From NCBI RefSeq assembly GCF_024448955.1, contig NZ_JAMOIH010000016.1, forward strand, positions 57,808-121,807: 64,000 bases of DNA, in the 5' to 3' direction. Under the pieces are notes generated by a model. It saw only the letters and a program-made list of their open reading frames with translations, made no database searches and was not told the DNA's origin. Positions 51,236 through 61,514 of the stretch are shown piece after piece; the first letter of the stretch is position 1; each line of letters starts with the position of its first letter. Position numbers and translations under genes: made by a program. This stretch comes from Stutzerimonas stutzeri. GTDB taxonomy: Bacteria; Pseudomonadota; Gammaproteobacteria; Pseudomonadales; Pseudomonadaceae.

Positions 51236-51393
51236 AATGGCCTGTGTGGCTAGTTCAATGAGTCAATTTCGGCGCCTGAGGCCCTGATACTGCGTTGCCG
51301 CTCCTCACCATAGCCAGCTATGACTCGTCGCAGTGCCTTGTCTCAGAACCTCAGTCATTCGAACTTGAGCTAATCAACTAGCCGTACAGGCCA
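51236..51393. mobile_element. Imperfect 158-bp palindrome (MITE-like) between maf and rng
   Basis: Left end TGGCCTGTGTGGCTAGTT (51238-51255) matches the reverse complement of the right end AACTAGCCGTACAGGCCA (51376-51393) except two bases. Pairing continues in patches inward (AGTTCAATGAGTCAA against the complement of CATTCGAACTTGAGC; CACTGCG/CTGCGTTG near the centre). No coding capacity. It ends exactly at the maf stop codon and lies upstream of rng. Confidence 0.7.
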
Positions 51394-51984
51394 CTAGGCG
51401 GAGCTTTTAGTCCAGTACTCGATCCCGTGTGTGCCGAGCAGTTGCGCCGTTTCGCATAACGGCAGCCCCACCACGCTCGAGTAGCTGCCTTCTAGCCCGC
51501 TGACGAAGACCGCACCCCAGCCCTGAATGGCATAGCTGCCCGCCTTGTCCTGCGGCTCGCCGCTGGCCCAGTAGGCCTCGGCCTCCTCAGGTCGAATGGT
51601 TCGAAAGCACACCCTGCTGGTAACCAGTCGCACCACGCAACCCGACGGGCTCGCCAGCGCGACGGCGGTCATCACCTCATGCTCGCGCCCGGACAGCGCC
51701 AGCAAGGTTTTCAGCGCATCGGCCCTGTCCGCCGGCTTGCCGAGGATCTGCTGGTCCAGCACCACCGTAGTGTCGGCGCCCAGCACGCAGGCCGAGGCAT
51801 CGTTGAGCAACGCCAGGCCCGCCAAGGCTTTCTCCCGGGCCAGACGCTGGACATAGACCTCCGGCGGTTCTGCCGGGCCAGGGGTTTCATCGATGGAGAC
51901 CGAGAGGACGGAAAACGGAACGCCGATCTGCATCAGCAGTTCACGGCGGCGCGGTGAGGCGGAGGCGAGAAACAATGTCGGCAT
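51394..51984 (-). CDS. maf: Maf-family nucleoside triphosphate pyrophosphatase
   Basis: House-cleaning pyrophosphatase of the YhdE type (dTTP/UTP and modified pyrimidine triphosphates), proposed to limit misincorporation and implicated in division arrest. The 196-residue product has the N-terminal [20 protein letters not shown] (SxSxRR), then [20 protein letters not shown] (catalytic Asp) and [20 protein letters not shown]. Sits between mreD and rng, the usual order. Confidence 0.95.
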   Translation of the reverse strand: MPTLFLASASPRRRELLMQIGVPFSVLSVSIDETPGPAEPPEVYVQRLAREKALAGLALLNDASACVLGADTTVVLDQQILGKPADRADALKTLLALSGREHEVMTAVALASPSGCVVRLVTSRVCFRTIRPEEAEAYWASGEPQDKAGSYAIQGWGAVFVSGLEGSYSSVVGLPLCETAQLLGTHGIEYWTKSSA

Positions 51985-51992
51985 GCCAGCTC

Positions 51993-52027
51993 CTAGGGTC
52001 TGTTGGCGTTTCGCTCATGGCCGCGCC
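51993..52027. repeat. Partial copy of the CTAGGGTCTGTT element end
   Basis: CTAGGGTCTGTTGGCGTTTC, then GCTCATGGCCGCGCC, matches the terminal about 35 bases of the element at 49316-49687. It lies between mreD and maf, eight bases before the maf start. No inverted partner was found nearby, so it is a solo end. Confidence 0.65.
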
Positions 52028-52061
52028 GGGCGGAAGCAGCTCGGAGCCGCGCACCAGCAGC

Positions 52062-52550
52062 TCAGTAGACGTTGAAGCGCCGCCGCGCCCATTGCAGGGC
52101 GACGAATACCCAGGGCCAGAGCAAGGCACTGACCGGCACGGGTATGAGAAACAGAAGCGTCGGCGGGCGATTGCCTGTCAGCGTATTGAGCCACAGCTGC
52201 ACGAGTTGCCCGATCCCTAGAATCACCATCAACACCAGACTTTGCTGCAGCAAGGGGAACATCCGCAGACGTTGCTGCAGGCTCAGCACCAGAAAGGTGA
52301 TCAGGATCAGCGGCAAGCCGTTCTGCCCCAGCAAGGTTCCAGACAGCACATCAAGCATCAAGCCGAAGAAGAACGCCGCCGCCATGCCACCACGGTGCGG
52401 CAGGGCAATTGCCCAGTAGGCGATGAACATGCCGAGCCAGAGCGGGCGCGCCAGCCCGAAGCTCTGCGGCATGGGCGCCACGCTGAGCAGCAGCGCCAGC
52501 GCCAGCGATAACCAGATGACCCAGCCGTTGTTCTGTCGTCCGCTGATCAT
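52062..52550 (-). CDS. mreD: Rod-shape-determining protein MreD
   Basis: Small polytopic inner-membrane protein of the elongasome. The 162-residue product has about five or six membrane segments (WVIWLSLALALLLSVAPM; MAAAFFFGLMLDVLSGTLLG; QQSLVLMVILGIGQLVQLWL) with the MreD pattern GLMLDVLSGTLLGQN. Its ATG overlaps the mreC stop (ATGA). Confidence 0.95.
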   Translation of the reverse strand: MISGRQNNGWVIWLSLALALLLSVAPMPQSFGLARPLWLGMFIAYWAIALPHRGGMAAAFFFGLMLDVLSGTLLGQNGLPLILITFLVLSLQQRLRMFPLLQQSLVLMVILGIGQLVQLWLNTLTGNRPPTLLFLIPVPVSALLWPWVFVALQWARRRFNVY

Positions 52551-53512
52551 GGCCGCTCCTCGCCATTCGGCGGTGTTTCGTTCGGCGCGGCCGGGGCGGC
52601 ATCGGGAGTTTGCGCCTCGGATTCAGCCTCGGCGGGTGCGGCCGCCGCTGATTCGCCTGAATCGGCCGCCTCGCGATCCGCCGTCTCCTGCGCCTGCGCT
52701 GCGTCGGTAGCACGCTCTTCTGGCGTTCGCGAATCGCTGAAGACCAGCAGCAGATAGCGGCTGCGGTTAAGCATGGCGGTGGGAATGGCGCGAACGATCA
52801 GGAAGGGTTGGCCGGAGCCGCGCACCACCTCGGTGACCTGAGCGACCGGATAGCCGCTGGGAAAACGCTGCCCCAGCCCGGAACTGACCAACAGATCGCC
52901 TTCCTTGATATCAGCCGTCTCGGCAACGTGACGCAACTCCAGGTAGTCAGGGCTACCGGTGCCAACCGCAATGGCCCGTAGACCGTTACGGTTGACCTGC
53001 ACCGGGATGCTGTGGGTCACGTCCGTCAGCAACAGCACCCTGGCGGCATAGGGCATCACTTCGACGACCTGCCCCATCAAGCCACTGGCGTCGAGCACCG
53101 GCTGGCCAAGGAACACACCATCACGCTCGCCCTTGTCGATCAGAATGCGGTGCGTGAAAGGATTGGGATCGAGTCCGATCAACTCACCGACGATCACCTT
53201 GTCATCTACCAGCGCGGCGGAGTTGAGCAACTCGCGCAACCGCACGTTCTGCTCGGTCAGCGTCGCCAGCTTCTGCAGGCGACGCTGCATCAACAACGCC
53301 TCGGCCTTGAGCTTCTCGTTCTCGGCGACCAGGCTGGTGCTGCTGGTGAGCTGCTCGGTGGCCCGCTGCCACGTTCGCACCGGCAGATCGGCTAGCCAGT
53401 AAAAGGGCGTAAGTACCAGCCCCATCTGGCTGCGCAAGGGCTTCAGCGTCTCGAAGCGTGCATCCACCACCATCAACACGACACAGAGCACGGCAAGCAC
53501 CAGCAGGCGCAC
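52547..53512 (-). CDS. mreC: Rod-shape-determining protein MreC
   Basis: Bitopic elongasome protein that links MreB to the periplasmic PBP2/RodA machinery. From the GTG at 53512 the product has 321 residues: a membrane helix at the very start (LLVLAVLCVVLMVVDARF), a coiled coil (about 55-100), the beta-barrel domain (LDPNPFTHRILIDKGERDGV; GQVVEVMPYAARVLLLTDVT) and an Ala/Glu/Pro-rich tail from about 265. The frame stays open upstream and reads IKPLFAKGPLLG before the GTG, with GAGGA seven bases before an ATC (53548-53546). The true start may therefore be further upstream and non-standard. Confidence 0.93.
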   Translation of the reverse strand: MRLLVLAVLCVVLMVVDARFETLKPLRSQMGLVLTPFYWLADLPVRTWQRATEQLTSSTSLVAENEKLKAEALLMQRRLQKLATLTEQNVRLRELLNSAALVDDKVIVGELIGLDPNPFTHRILIDKGERDGVFLGQPVLDASGLMGQVVEVMPYAARVLLLTDVTHSIPVQVNRNGLRAIAVGTGSPDYLELRHVAETADIKEGDLLVSSGLGQRFPSGYPVAQVTEVVRGSGQPFLIVRAIPTAMLNRSRYLLLVFSDSRTPEERATDAAQAQETADREAADSGESAAAAPAEAESEAQTPDAAPAAPNETPPNGEERP

Positions 53513-53588
53513 TCCGAGCAGGGGTCCTTTGGCGAATAGTGGTTTGATGGACGGGTCCTCGCAGCTGCAGGCTTCAAACTAAACGCGA

Positions 53589-53624
53589 CAAGCCGAGAGC
53601 AGGGCTAACCCCGCTTTCGGCTTG
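53589..53624 (-). terminator. Hairpin between mreB and mreC (possible attenuator)
   Basis: CAAGCCGAAAGCGGG and CAAGCCGAGAGCAGGG (read on opposite strands) form a stem of about 14 pairs in the 137-base mreB-mreC gap. On the minus strand it is followed only by a weak T-rich stretch (GTTTAGTTTG), so partial termination or transcript protection is more likely than full termination. Confidence 0.5.
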
Positions 53625-53649
53625 CGCTTGGAGCTAATCGGTTTGAGGA

Positions 53650-54858
<1,209 letters not shown>

Positions 54859-55000
54859 CTACCGACAAGCACCATAGACATGTAAGATTGATGGCTTTTC
54901 CGGGCTCGAATGCCCACCGCTGCGGCTCGACCCTGCTGCTCTTGCGTCGCTCTTGGCCGACGGAAGGCATGTCCGACTCGCTTCCCGCTGGAGAATCCCG

Positions 55001-55288
55001 ATGGCGCTTGAACGCTCCGAGGTGGAAAAGATCGCTCATCTGGCCCGTCTGGGTCTGAATGAAAACGACCTGCCCCGCACCACCGAGACCCTGAACAACA
55101 TCCTCGGCCTGATCGACCGCATGCAGGCCGTCGACACCAACGGCATCGAGCCGCTGGCCCATCCGCTGGAAACCAGCCAGCGCCTGCGTGCCGACGAAGT
55201 TACCGAAGCCAACCAGCGCGATACCTACCAGGCCATCGCGCCGGCCGTGGAAGACGGCTTGTATCTGGTCCCACGGGTGATCGAGTGA
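55001..55288 (+). CDS. gatC: Asp/Glu-tRNA amidotransferase subunit C
   Basis: Small structural subunit of GatCAB, which converts Asp-tRNA(Asn) and/or Glu-tRNA(Gln) to the amides. The 95-residue product shows [20 protein letters not shown] and [18 protein letters not shown], typical of GatC. The start was set at ATG 55001 (MALERSEVE), with GGAGAATCCCG upstream; extra in-frame codons before it are not conserved. Overlaps gatA. Divergent from mreB, as in P. aeruginosa. Confidence 0.96.
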   Translation: MALERSEVEKIAHLARLGLNENDLPRTTETLNNILGLIDRMQAVDTNGIEPLAHPLETSQRLRADEVTEANQRDTYQAIAPAVEDGLYLVPRVIE

Positions 55289-56754
55289 TGAAGGACGCCG
55301 ACATGCACCAACTGACCCTCGCCGAGATCGCTCGCGCCCTCGCCGACAAGCGCTTCTCTGCCGAAGAGCTGACCCGCTCGCTGCTCGAACGCATCCAGGC
55401 GCTGGACCCGCAACTGAACAGCTTCATCACCGTGACCGAAGAGCGGGCCATCGCCCAGGCGCAGGCGGCCGACGCACGCCGTGCCAACGGCGAGAATGGC
55501 GCGCTCCTGGGTGCGCCGATCGGTCACAAGGATCTTTTCTGTACCCAGGATGTGCGTACCAGCTGCGGCTCGAAGATCCTCGACAGTTTCAAGTCGCCCT
55601 ATGACGCTACCGTCGTCGAGCGACTCGCCGCAGCCGGTGCGGTCTCGCTGGGCAAGCTGAACATGGACGAATTCGCCATGGGCTCTGCCAACGAATCGAG
55701 CTTTTACGGCGCGGTGAAAAACCCTTGGGACCTGACCCGCGTGCCGGGCGGTTCCTCCGGCGGATCGGCCGCTGCGGTGGCGGCGCGCCTGATTCCCGCC
55801 GCGACCGGTAGCGACACGGGCGGCTCGATCCGCCAGCCCGCCGCGCTGACCAACCTCACCGGGATCAAACCTACCTACGGGCGCGTCTCGCGCTGGGGCA
55901 TGATCGCTTATGCCTCCAGTCTCGATCAGGGCGGTCCGCTCGCCCGCACCGCCGAGGACTGCGCGCTGATGCTTGGCGCCATGGCCGGCTTTGACCCGAA
56001 AGATTCCACCAGCGTCGACCAGCCGCTGGACGATTACCTCGCCACCTTGAGCCAGCCGCTCTCCGGCCTGCGCATCGGCCTGCCAAAGGAGTACTTTGGC
56101 GAAGGCCTCGACCCCAACATCGCCACTGCGGTGATGGCGGCGGTCGAGGAGCTGAAGAAACTCGGCGCTACGGTAAAGGACATCAGCCTGCCGAACATGC
56201 AGCACGCCATCCCTTCCTATTATGTAATCGCGCCCGCCGAGGCCAGCTCCAACCTGTCGCGCTTCGATGGCGTGCGTTTCGGTTACCGCTGCGAGAATCC
56301 ATCGGATCTGACCGATCTCTACAAGCGGTCGCGCGCCGAAGGCTTCGGCGACGAGGTCAAGCGCCGGATCATGGTCGGCACCTATGCATTGTCCGCCGGC
56401 TACTACGATGCCTATTACCTGAAGGCGCAGAAGATCCGTCGCCTGATCAAGAATGACTTCGTCAGCGCCTTCAATGAAGTCGACGTGATTCTCGGCCCAA
56501 CCACGCCGAACCTGGCCTGGAAGCTCGGCGAAAAGAACGCCGATCCGGTCTCGGCCTATCTGGAAGACATCTACACCATCACCGCCAACCTTGCGGGCAT
56601 TCCGGGCCTGTCTATGCCGGCCGGTTTCATCGACGGCCTGCCGGTGGGCGTACAGCTTCTGGCGCCGTACTTCCAGGAAGCGCGCCTGCTCAACGTGGCG
56701 CATCAATACCAGCAAGTCAGCGATTGGCACCTGCGCGCCCCGGCCGGATTCTGA
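55288..56754 (+). CDS. gatA: Asp/Glu-tRNA amidotransferase subunit A (amidase)
   Basis: Glutaminase subunit that releases ammonia for transamidation. The 488-residue product has the amidase signature: Lys in [16 protein letters not shown] (near 80), cis-Ser and nucleophile Ser in [20 protein letters not shown] and [20 protein letters not shown] (near 155-180). The start is ambiguous: ATG 55288 overlaps the gatC stop (TGATG), while [10 protein letters not shown] (ATG 55303) matches the family N-terminus closely. Confidence 0.97.
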   Translation: MKDADMHQLTLAEIARALADKRFSAEELTRSLLERIQALDPQLNSFITVTEERAIAQAQAADARRANGENGALLGAPIGHKDLFCTQDVRTSCGSKILDSFKSPYDATVVERLAAAGAVSLGKLNMDEFAMGSANESSFYGAVKNPWDLTRVPGGSSGGSAAAVAARLIPAATGSDTGGSIRQPAALTNLTGIKPTYGRVSRWGMIAYASSLDQGGPLARTAEDCALMLGAMAGFDPKDSTSVDQPLDDYLATLSQPLSGLRIGLPKEYFGEGLDPNIATAVMAAVEELKKLGATVKDISLPNMQHAIPSYYVIAPAEASSNLSRFDGVRFGYRCENPSDLTDLYKRSRAEGFGDEVKRRIMVGTYALSAGYYDAYYLKAQKIRRLIKNDFVSAFNEVDVILGPTTPNLAWKLGEKNADPVSAYLEDIYTITANLAGIPGLSMPAGFIDGLPVGVQLLAPYFQEARLLNVAHQYQQVSDWHLRAPAGF

Positions 56755-56765
56755 GGAGATTGAAG

Positions 56766-58211
56766 ATGCAATGGGAAACCGTGATCGGGCTGGAAATCCA
56801 CGCACAGCTCTCTACCCAATCGAAGATTTTCTCGGGTAGCGCCACCACTTTCGGCGCCGAACCCAACACTCAGGCCAGTCTGGTTGATCTGGGCATGCCC
56901 GGCACGCTGCCGGTGCTCAACGCCGAAGCCGTGCGCATGGCCTGCAAATTCGGCCTGGCGATCGATGCCGAAATTGCCGAGAAGAACGTTTTCGCGCGCA
57001 AGAACTACTTCTACCCGGACCTCCCCAAGGGCTATCAGACCAGCCAGATGGACCACCCCATCGTCGGCAAGGGCTTCCTCGACATCACCCTGGAAGACGG
57101 CACCACCAAGCGCATCGGCATCACCCGTGCGCACCTGGAAGAGGATGCTGGCAAGAGCCTGCACGAAGACTTCCACGGCATGAGCGGCATCGACCTGAAC
57201 CGCGCCGGTACACCGCTGCTGGAAATCGTATCCGAGCCGGACATTCGTTCGGCCAAGGAAGCGGTGGCTTATGTGAAAGCCATGCACTCGCTGGTGCGCT
57301 ACCTAGGTATCTGCGACGGCAACATGGCCGAGGGTTCGCTGCGCTGTGACTGCAACGTCTCGGTACGGCCCAAGGGCCAGGCCGAGTTTGGCACCCGCGC
57401 CGAAATCAAGAACGTCAACTCCTTCCGCTTCATCGAGAAAGCCATCAATCACGAGGTGCAGCGCCAGATCGAACTGATCGAGGACGGCGGTAAGGTGGTC
57501 CAGGAAACTCGCCTGTACGACCCGAACAAGGACGAGACGCGCTCCATGCGCAGCAAGGAAGAAGCCAACGACTACCGTTACTTCCCCTGCCCCGACCTGC
57601 TGCCGGTGGTGATCGAACAAAGCTTTCTCGACGAGATCCGCGCCGGCCTGCCAGAGTTGCCGGTACAGAAGCGCGAGCGCTTCCAGCGCGAATTCGGGCT
57701 GTCCGCCTATGACGCCGACGTCCTGGCTGCCAGCCGTGAGCTGGCCGATTACTTCGAGCAGGTCAATGCAACCTGCGGCGATGCCAAGCTGTCCGCCAAC
57801 TGGGTAATGGGCGAGCTGTCCAGCCTGCTCAACAAGGATGGGCTGGAGATCGACCAGTCGCCGGTATCCGCCGCACAGCTGGGCGGCATGATCCTGCGCA
57901 TCAAGGACGACACTATCAGCGGCAAGATCGCCAAGATGGTGTTCGAGGCCATGGCGGCGGGCGAAGGTTCGGCTGACGAGATCATCGAGAAAAAGGGCCT
58001 CAAGCAAGTTACCGACTCGGGCGCCATCGAGGCGATGCTGGACGAGGTGCTGGCGGCCAATGCCGAGCAAGTCGAGCAATACCGCGCCAGCGACGAAGCC
58101 AAGCGCGGCAAGATGTTCGGCTTCTTCGTCGGGCAAGCGATGAAGGCATCGAAAGGCAAGGCTAACCCCGGCCAGGTGAACCAGCTGCTCAAACGCAAAC
58201 TCGAGGGCTGA
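56766..58211 (+). CDS. gatB: Asp/Glu-tRNA amidotransferase subunit B
   Basis: Kinase/transamidase subunit that activates the mischarged tRNA and binds it through its C-terminal domains. The 481-residue product has [57 protein letters not shown] and the C-terminal YqeY-like tail ([20 protein letters not shown]). The start was set at ATG 56766 (MQWETV), with GAGGAGATTGA upstream, 11 bases past gatA. Confidence 0.97.
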   Translation: MQWETVIGLEIHAQLSTQSKIFSGSATTFGAEPNTQASLVDLGMPGTLPVLNAEAVRMACKFGLAIDAEIAEKNVFARKNYFYPDLPKGYQTSQMDHPIVGKGFLDITLEDGTTKRIGITRAHLEEDAGKSLHEDFHGMSGIDLNRAGTPLLEIVSEPDIRSAKEAVAYVKAMHSLVRYLGICDGNMAEGSLRCDCNVSVRPKGQAEFGTRAEIKNVNSFRFIEKAINHEVQRQIELIEDGGKVVQETRLYDPNKDETRSMRSKEEANDYRYFPCPDLLPVVIEQSFLDEIRAGLPELPVQKRERFQREFGLSAYDADVLAASRELADYFEQVNATCGDAKLSANWVMGELSSLLNKDGLEIDQSPVSAAQLGGMILRIKDDTISGKIAKMVFEAMAAGEGSADEIIEKKGLKQVTDSGAIEAMLDEVLAANAEQVEQYRASDEAKRGKMFGFFVGQAMKASKGKANPGQVNQLLKRKLEG

Positions 58212-58370
58212 ATCGACGGGGCGGGCCTGTCATCAGGCTCGCCTCGTTTCACTACTGACCGCAACACACGAAACGTTGAACGGCTGCCCCGCTTGACGCT
58301 CAAAGCCTTTCGAGGCCATGAAGCAATCCGCTGGCCGGTACTGACCGATTCTGCGCAGAAGGATTGGCTC

Positions 58371-58754
58371 ATGCGTACCAGACCGCTGCTTGTTCCACTG
58401 CTGCTCGCCCTGATCGGCGGCTGCGCCGAGGACCAGAGCAACAACCAGAACGTCAAAAGCACCTTCACCCAGCAGGGCAAGGCCTCCTATTACGCTCGTA
58501 GCTTTCATGGCGAGCAGACCGCTAGCGGCACGACCTTCAATCAGAACGAACTGGTCGCCGCGCACCAGACCCTGCCATTTGGCACACAGGTGAAGGTGAC
58601 CAATCTGGAGAATGGCAAAAAGGTAACGGTGCGTATCGTTGACCGAGGTCCGTTCAAGCCGGGACGCATCATCGACTTGTCGCGGGTGGCGGCTGGCAAG
58701 CTCGATCTGCTCGAAGACGGTGTAGTCAACGTAGAAATCGAAACAGTCGACTGA
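58371..58754 (+). CDS. RlpA-like lipoprotein (double-psi beta-barrel)
   Basis: A 127-residue lipoprotein with signal peptide and lipobox (LLLALIGGCAED, Cys near 18), followed by one double-psi beta-barrel domain: GKASYYARSFHGEQTASGTT (ASYY...GxxTASG), AAHQTLPFGTQVKVTN and VRIVDRGPFKPGRIIDLSRV, the RlpA catalytic Asp region. In P. aeruginosa RlpA is a lytic transglycosylase for naked glycans at the septum; this protein lacks the SPOR domain that targets RlpA there, so it is a shorter relative. ATG 58371 was chosen because it begins the signal peptide. Confidence 0.85.
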   Translation: MRTRPLLVPLLLALIGGCAEDQSNNQNVKSTFTQQGKASYYARSFHGEQTASGTTFNQNELVAAHQTLPFGTQVKVTNLENGKKVTVRIVDRGPFKPGRIIDLSRVAAGKLDLLEDGVVNVEIETVD

Positions 58755-58785
58755 GGGCTTACGCGCCCGTTCACACGGAGTTCGG

Positions 58786-59871
58786 ATGAGTTTGATGATA
58801 TTCGCCTATCTCATCGGCGGATTGATATTGCTGGTGCTGGGCGCCGAATCCTTGGTGCGCGGCGCCTCGCAGCTTGCAGCACGCTTCGGTATCTCGCCGC
58901 TGATCATCGGCCTGACCGTCGTCGCGTTCGGCACCAGCGCGCCGGAAACGGCTGTCAGCGTTCAAGCCGCCTTGAACGGCAGCGGCGACATCGCGGTCGG
59001 CAATGTGATCGGCAGCAATATCGCCAACATCCTGCTGATTCTCGGACTGTCCGCGCTGGTGGCGCCGCTGCTGGTGTCGCGCCAACTGGTACGCCTGGAC
59101 GTACCGATAATGATCGGCGCCGGCATACTGACCTTCGCTCTCGCATGGGACGGCGATCTCAGTCGGCTGGACGGCGGCGTTCTGGCTGCCTTGCTCCTGC
59201 TCTATACAACCTTTCTAGTCATTGCCAGCAGGCGCGAGAACAAGCGCGAACGGCCCGACGAGTTCGCTATCGAATACGGCCCTGCAGACCAGCCGAAACC
59301 ACTCGGCTGGCTGATCCAATTGTCGATGGTACTGCTCGGGCTGATCCTGCTGGTGGCAGGCTCGAACCTGCTGATTGACGGCGCGGTGGCTCTGGCAAGG
59401 GCGCTGGGTCTGTCGGAGCTGGTGATCGGCCTCACCGTGATTGCGGTCGGCACGTCCATGCCAGAGCTGGCGACCTCGCTGCTGGCGGTGTATCGCGGAG
59501 AGCGTGATATCGCCGTCGGCAATGTAGTGGGCAGCTGCATTTTCAACCTCCTGCTGGTGCTTGGCGCCGGGGCACTGGTTTCAGCCGACGGCTTATCCAT
59601 TTCGCCCAATGCACTAGCCTTCGATTTGCCCGTCATGCTCGCCGTATTTGGTGCCTGCCTACCGATCTTTTTCTCCGGTTATCGGATCAATCGCTGGGAG
59701 GGCGCCATGTTTTTCGGCTATTACTTGGCGTACACGCTCTACCTCGTGATGTTTTCCACCGGCCTGCCGTCCATCAGCCTGTTACGCCATGCAATGACTT
59801 GGTACGTATTGCCCTTGACCGCCATCACGCTTTTCGTGATCTTTCTGCGCGCTTGGAAACACCAGCGCTGA
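58786..59871 (+). CDS. Calcium/sodium antiporter, CaCA family (YrbG-like), first tandem copy
   Basis: A 361-residue, roughly ten-helix cation/Ca2+ exchanger with two inverted halves. The first alpha repeat is VVAFGTSAPETAVSVQAALN and GDIAVGNVIGSNIANILLIL; the second is IAVGTSMPELATSLLAV and GNVVGSCIFNLLLVLGAG. In the second repeat the usual Asn of GSN is Cys (GSCIFN), which could alter ion binding. The tandem neighbour keeps Asn. SD GGAG precedes ATG. Likely exchanges Ca2+ with Na+ or H+ at the inner membrane; the direct substrate is inferred. Confidence 0.92.
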   Translation: MSLMIFAYLIGGLILLVLGAESLVRGASQLAARFGISPLIIGLTVVAFGTSAPETAVSVQAALNGSGDIAVGNVIGSNIANILLILGLSALVAPLLVSRQLVRLDVPIMIGAGILTFALAWDGDLSRLDGGVLAALLLLYTTFLVIASRRENKRERPDEFAIEYGPADQPKPLGWLIQLSMVLLGLILLVAGSNLLIDGAVALARALGLSELVIGLTVIAVGTSMPELATSLLAVYRGERDIAVGNVVGSCIFNLLLVLGAGALVSADGLSISPNALAFDLPVMLAVFGACLPIFFSGYRINRWEGAMFFGYYLAYTLYLVMFSTGLPSISLLRHAMTWYVLPLTAITLFVIFLRAWKHQR

Positions 59872-59900
59872 GCCAACCCCTTCCTCTGGAGCAACCATTC

Positions 59901-60992
59901 GTGTCCCTGATGACGTTCGTCTACTTGATAGCTGGCCTGGTGCTTCTCGTTGCCGGTGCCGAAGTGCTGGTACGCGGCGCGGCCAAACTGGCAGCGCAAT
60001 TCGGCATTCCCCCGTTGATCATCGGCCTGACGGTGGTTGCGTTCGGCACCAGTGCACCGGAGACAGCTGTGAGCGTGCAGGCTTCGCTGAACGGCAGCGG
60101 CGACATCGCCATCGGTAACGTACTCGGCAGCAACATCGCCAACGTTCTGCTGATTCTTGGTATGACCGCGCTAGTCGCGCCGCTCATCGTTTCACGCCAG
60201 CTGATCCGCCTCGACGTACCAATCATGATTGGCGCCAGCCTGGTCACCTATGCCCTGGCCTGGGACGGCTCGCTGAGCCGCCTCGATGGCGCCCTGCTGT
60301 TTGCCGCCGTCGTCGGCTATACCGTGTTTCTGATCATCAGCAGTCGGAAGGCCAATGCAGCCGCAACCGCAGACGATGAGTTCGCCAAGGAATTCGGTCT
60401 CGAAGCGCAGCCCAAACCTTATGCCAGCCTGATCAACGCTGGCCTGGTCGTTGTAGGACTCGTCCTGTTGGTGGTGGGCTCCAACTTCCTGGTGGAAGGC
60501 GCCGTATCCCTGGCCCGCGCGCTGGGTTTGTCAGAGTTGGTAATCGGCTTGACGGTGATCGCCGTCGGCACCTCGCTGCCCGAATTGGCCACCTCGATCC
60601 TGGCCGCCATCCGTGGTGAGCGCGACATCGCCGTAGGCAATATCGTCGGCAGCAATATCTTCAACCTGCTCTGCGTACTGGGGCTGGCGTCGATGGTGTC
60701 CCCCGAAGCGATCACGGTGGCTGCCAGCGCACTGGCCTTTGACTTCCCGGTAATGATCGCAGTGGCGTTGGCATGTCTGCCGATCTTCTTCACCGGCTAC
60801 GCCATCAACCGCTGGGAGGGCTTGCTGTTCCTCGCCTATTACGTGGCGTATACGGTGTATCTGGTAATGGCCAGCACTGGACGACCGTTTGCTGAAACCT
60901 TTGGTGATGCGATGATCGGCTATGCCTTACCACTGACCGCAGTGACGTTACTAGTTATCGCCAGCCGGGCTTGGAAGAAACACCGCCAATAG
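59901..60992 (+). CDS. Calcium/sodium antiporter, CaCA family (YrbG-like), second tandem copy
   Basis: A 363-residue paralogue of the gene just upstream, clearly similar along the whole length (both carry LIIGLTVVAFGTSAPETAVS, QLIRLDVPIMIGA-type and INRWEG segments). Both alpha repeats are intact: GSNIANVLLILG and GNIVGSNIFNLLCVLG. The start was set at GTG 59901 (VSLMTFVYLIAG), which lines up with MSLMIFAYLIGG of the first copy and has GGAG ten bases upstream; a longer frame overlapping the first copy is not real. Gap between the two genes 29 bases, so they are probably co-transcribed. Confidence 0.92.
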   Translation: MSLMTFVYLIAGLVLLVAGAEVLVRGAAKLAAQFGIPPLIIGLTVVAFGTSAPETAVSVQASLNGSGDIAIGNVLGSNIANVLLILGMTALVAPLIVSRQLIRLDVPIMIGASLVTYALAWDGSLSRLDGALLFAAVVGYTVFLIISSRKANAAATADDEFAKEFGLEAQPKPYASLINAGLVVVGLVLLVVGSNFLVEGAVSLARALGLSELVIGLTVIAVGTSLPELATSILAAIRGERDIAVGNIVGSNIFNLLCVLGLASMVSPEAITVAASALAFDFPVMIAVALACLPIFFTGYAINRWEGLLFLAYYVAYTVYLVMASTGRPFAETFGDAMIGYALPLTAVTLLVIASRAWKKHRQ

Positions 60993-61026
60993 ATCGATAG
61001 CGGCCTCTGCACACCTGCTAGCGGAC

Positions 61027-61058
61027 CGGCCTGGAAGCCAAAGCTGGGCTTCAGGCCG
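61027..61058. terminator. Hairpin between convergent antiporter and bactofilin genes
   Basis: CGGCCTGGAAGCC and GGCTTCAGGCCG flank a short loop. A stable stem with no T-tract on either side; possible bidirectional transcript end. The AAGCC wording resembles the heptamer-palindrome family, but no tandem units are present. Confidence 0.4.
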
Positions 61059-61073
61059 AGCGGCTCCCTCGAC

Positions 61074-61499
61074 TCATCCTTCGCGAGCCTGAGACCGCGG
61101 CAGTTCGAAAACCTGCGCGGTCTCTTCTTCGTCACTCATCCGGCTGAGCGTGCCGTCGACCACGGCGCCGTTTTCCATGCTCAACTGACGGTAGCGGATA
61201 TTGCCGCATACCCGCGCGTTGGAATGCAGTTCGAGCAGGTGCTCGACCACCAGATCGCCAACGATGACGCCGTCGATCAGCGCATCGTAACTGCTGACAT
61301 TACCCTCGATCCGGCCATCGGCACTCAGTGCCAGCAGGCTGTGCGTTCCAGGCTTGTGGCACACGTTGCCTGTCACCGTGCCGCTGATTTTCAGCCCTTC
61401 TTCGAACGCCATATCGCCGGCCAGCGAGACATTGCCGGAAATTAGGCTGGAGAACTGGTCGACGGCGACTTTCGGCACCGGCTTCTTCTTGTCGAACAT
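61074..61499 (-). CDS. Bactofilin (polymer-forming cytoskeletal protein)
   Basis: A 141-residue bactofilin: a central beta-helix (about residues 15-115) with short flanking tails. It contains SLISGNVSLAGDMAFEEGLK, GTVTGNV, ADGRIEGNVSSYDALIDGVI and GNIRYRQLSMENGAVVDGTL, the repeated hydrophobic-Gly strands of the DUF583 family. Bactofilins polymerise without nucleotide and position wall enzymes. It sits last in an operon with a coiled-coil membrane protein and an M23 peptidase, a set that suggests a cell-wall localisation module. Confidence 0.93.
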   Translation of the reverse strand: MFDKKKPVPKVAVDQFSSLISGNVSLAGDMAFEEGLKISGTVTGNVCHKPGTHSLLALSADGRIEGNVSSYDALIDGVIVGDLVVEHLLELHSNARVCGNIRYRQLSMENGAVVDGTLSRMSDEEETAQVFELPRSQAREG

Positions 61500-61514
61500 T
61501 GCTATTCCTCGGTA

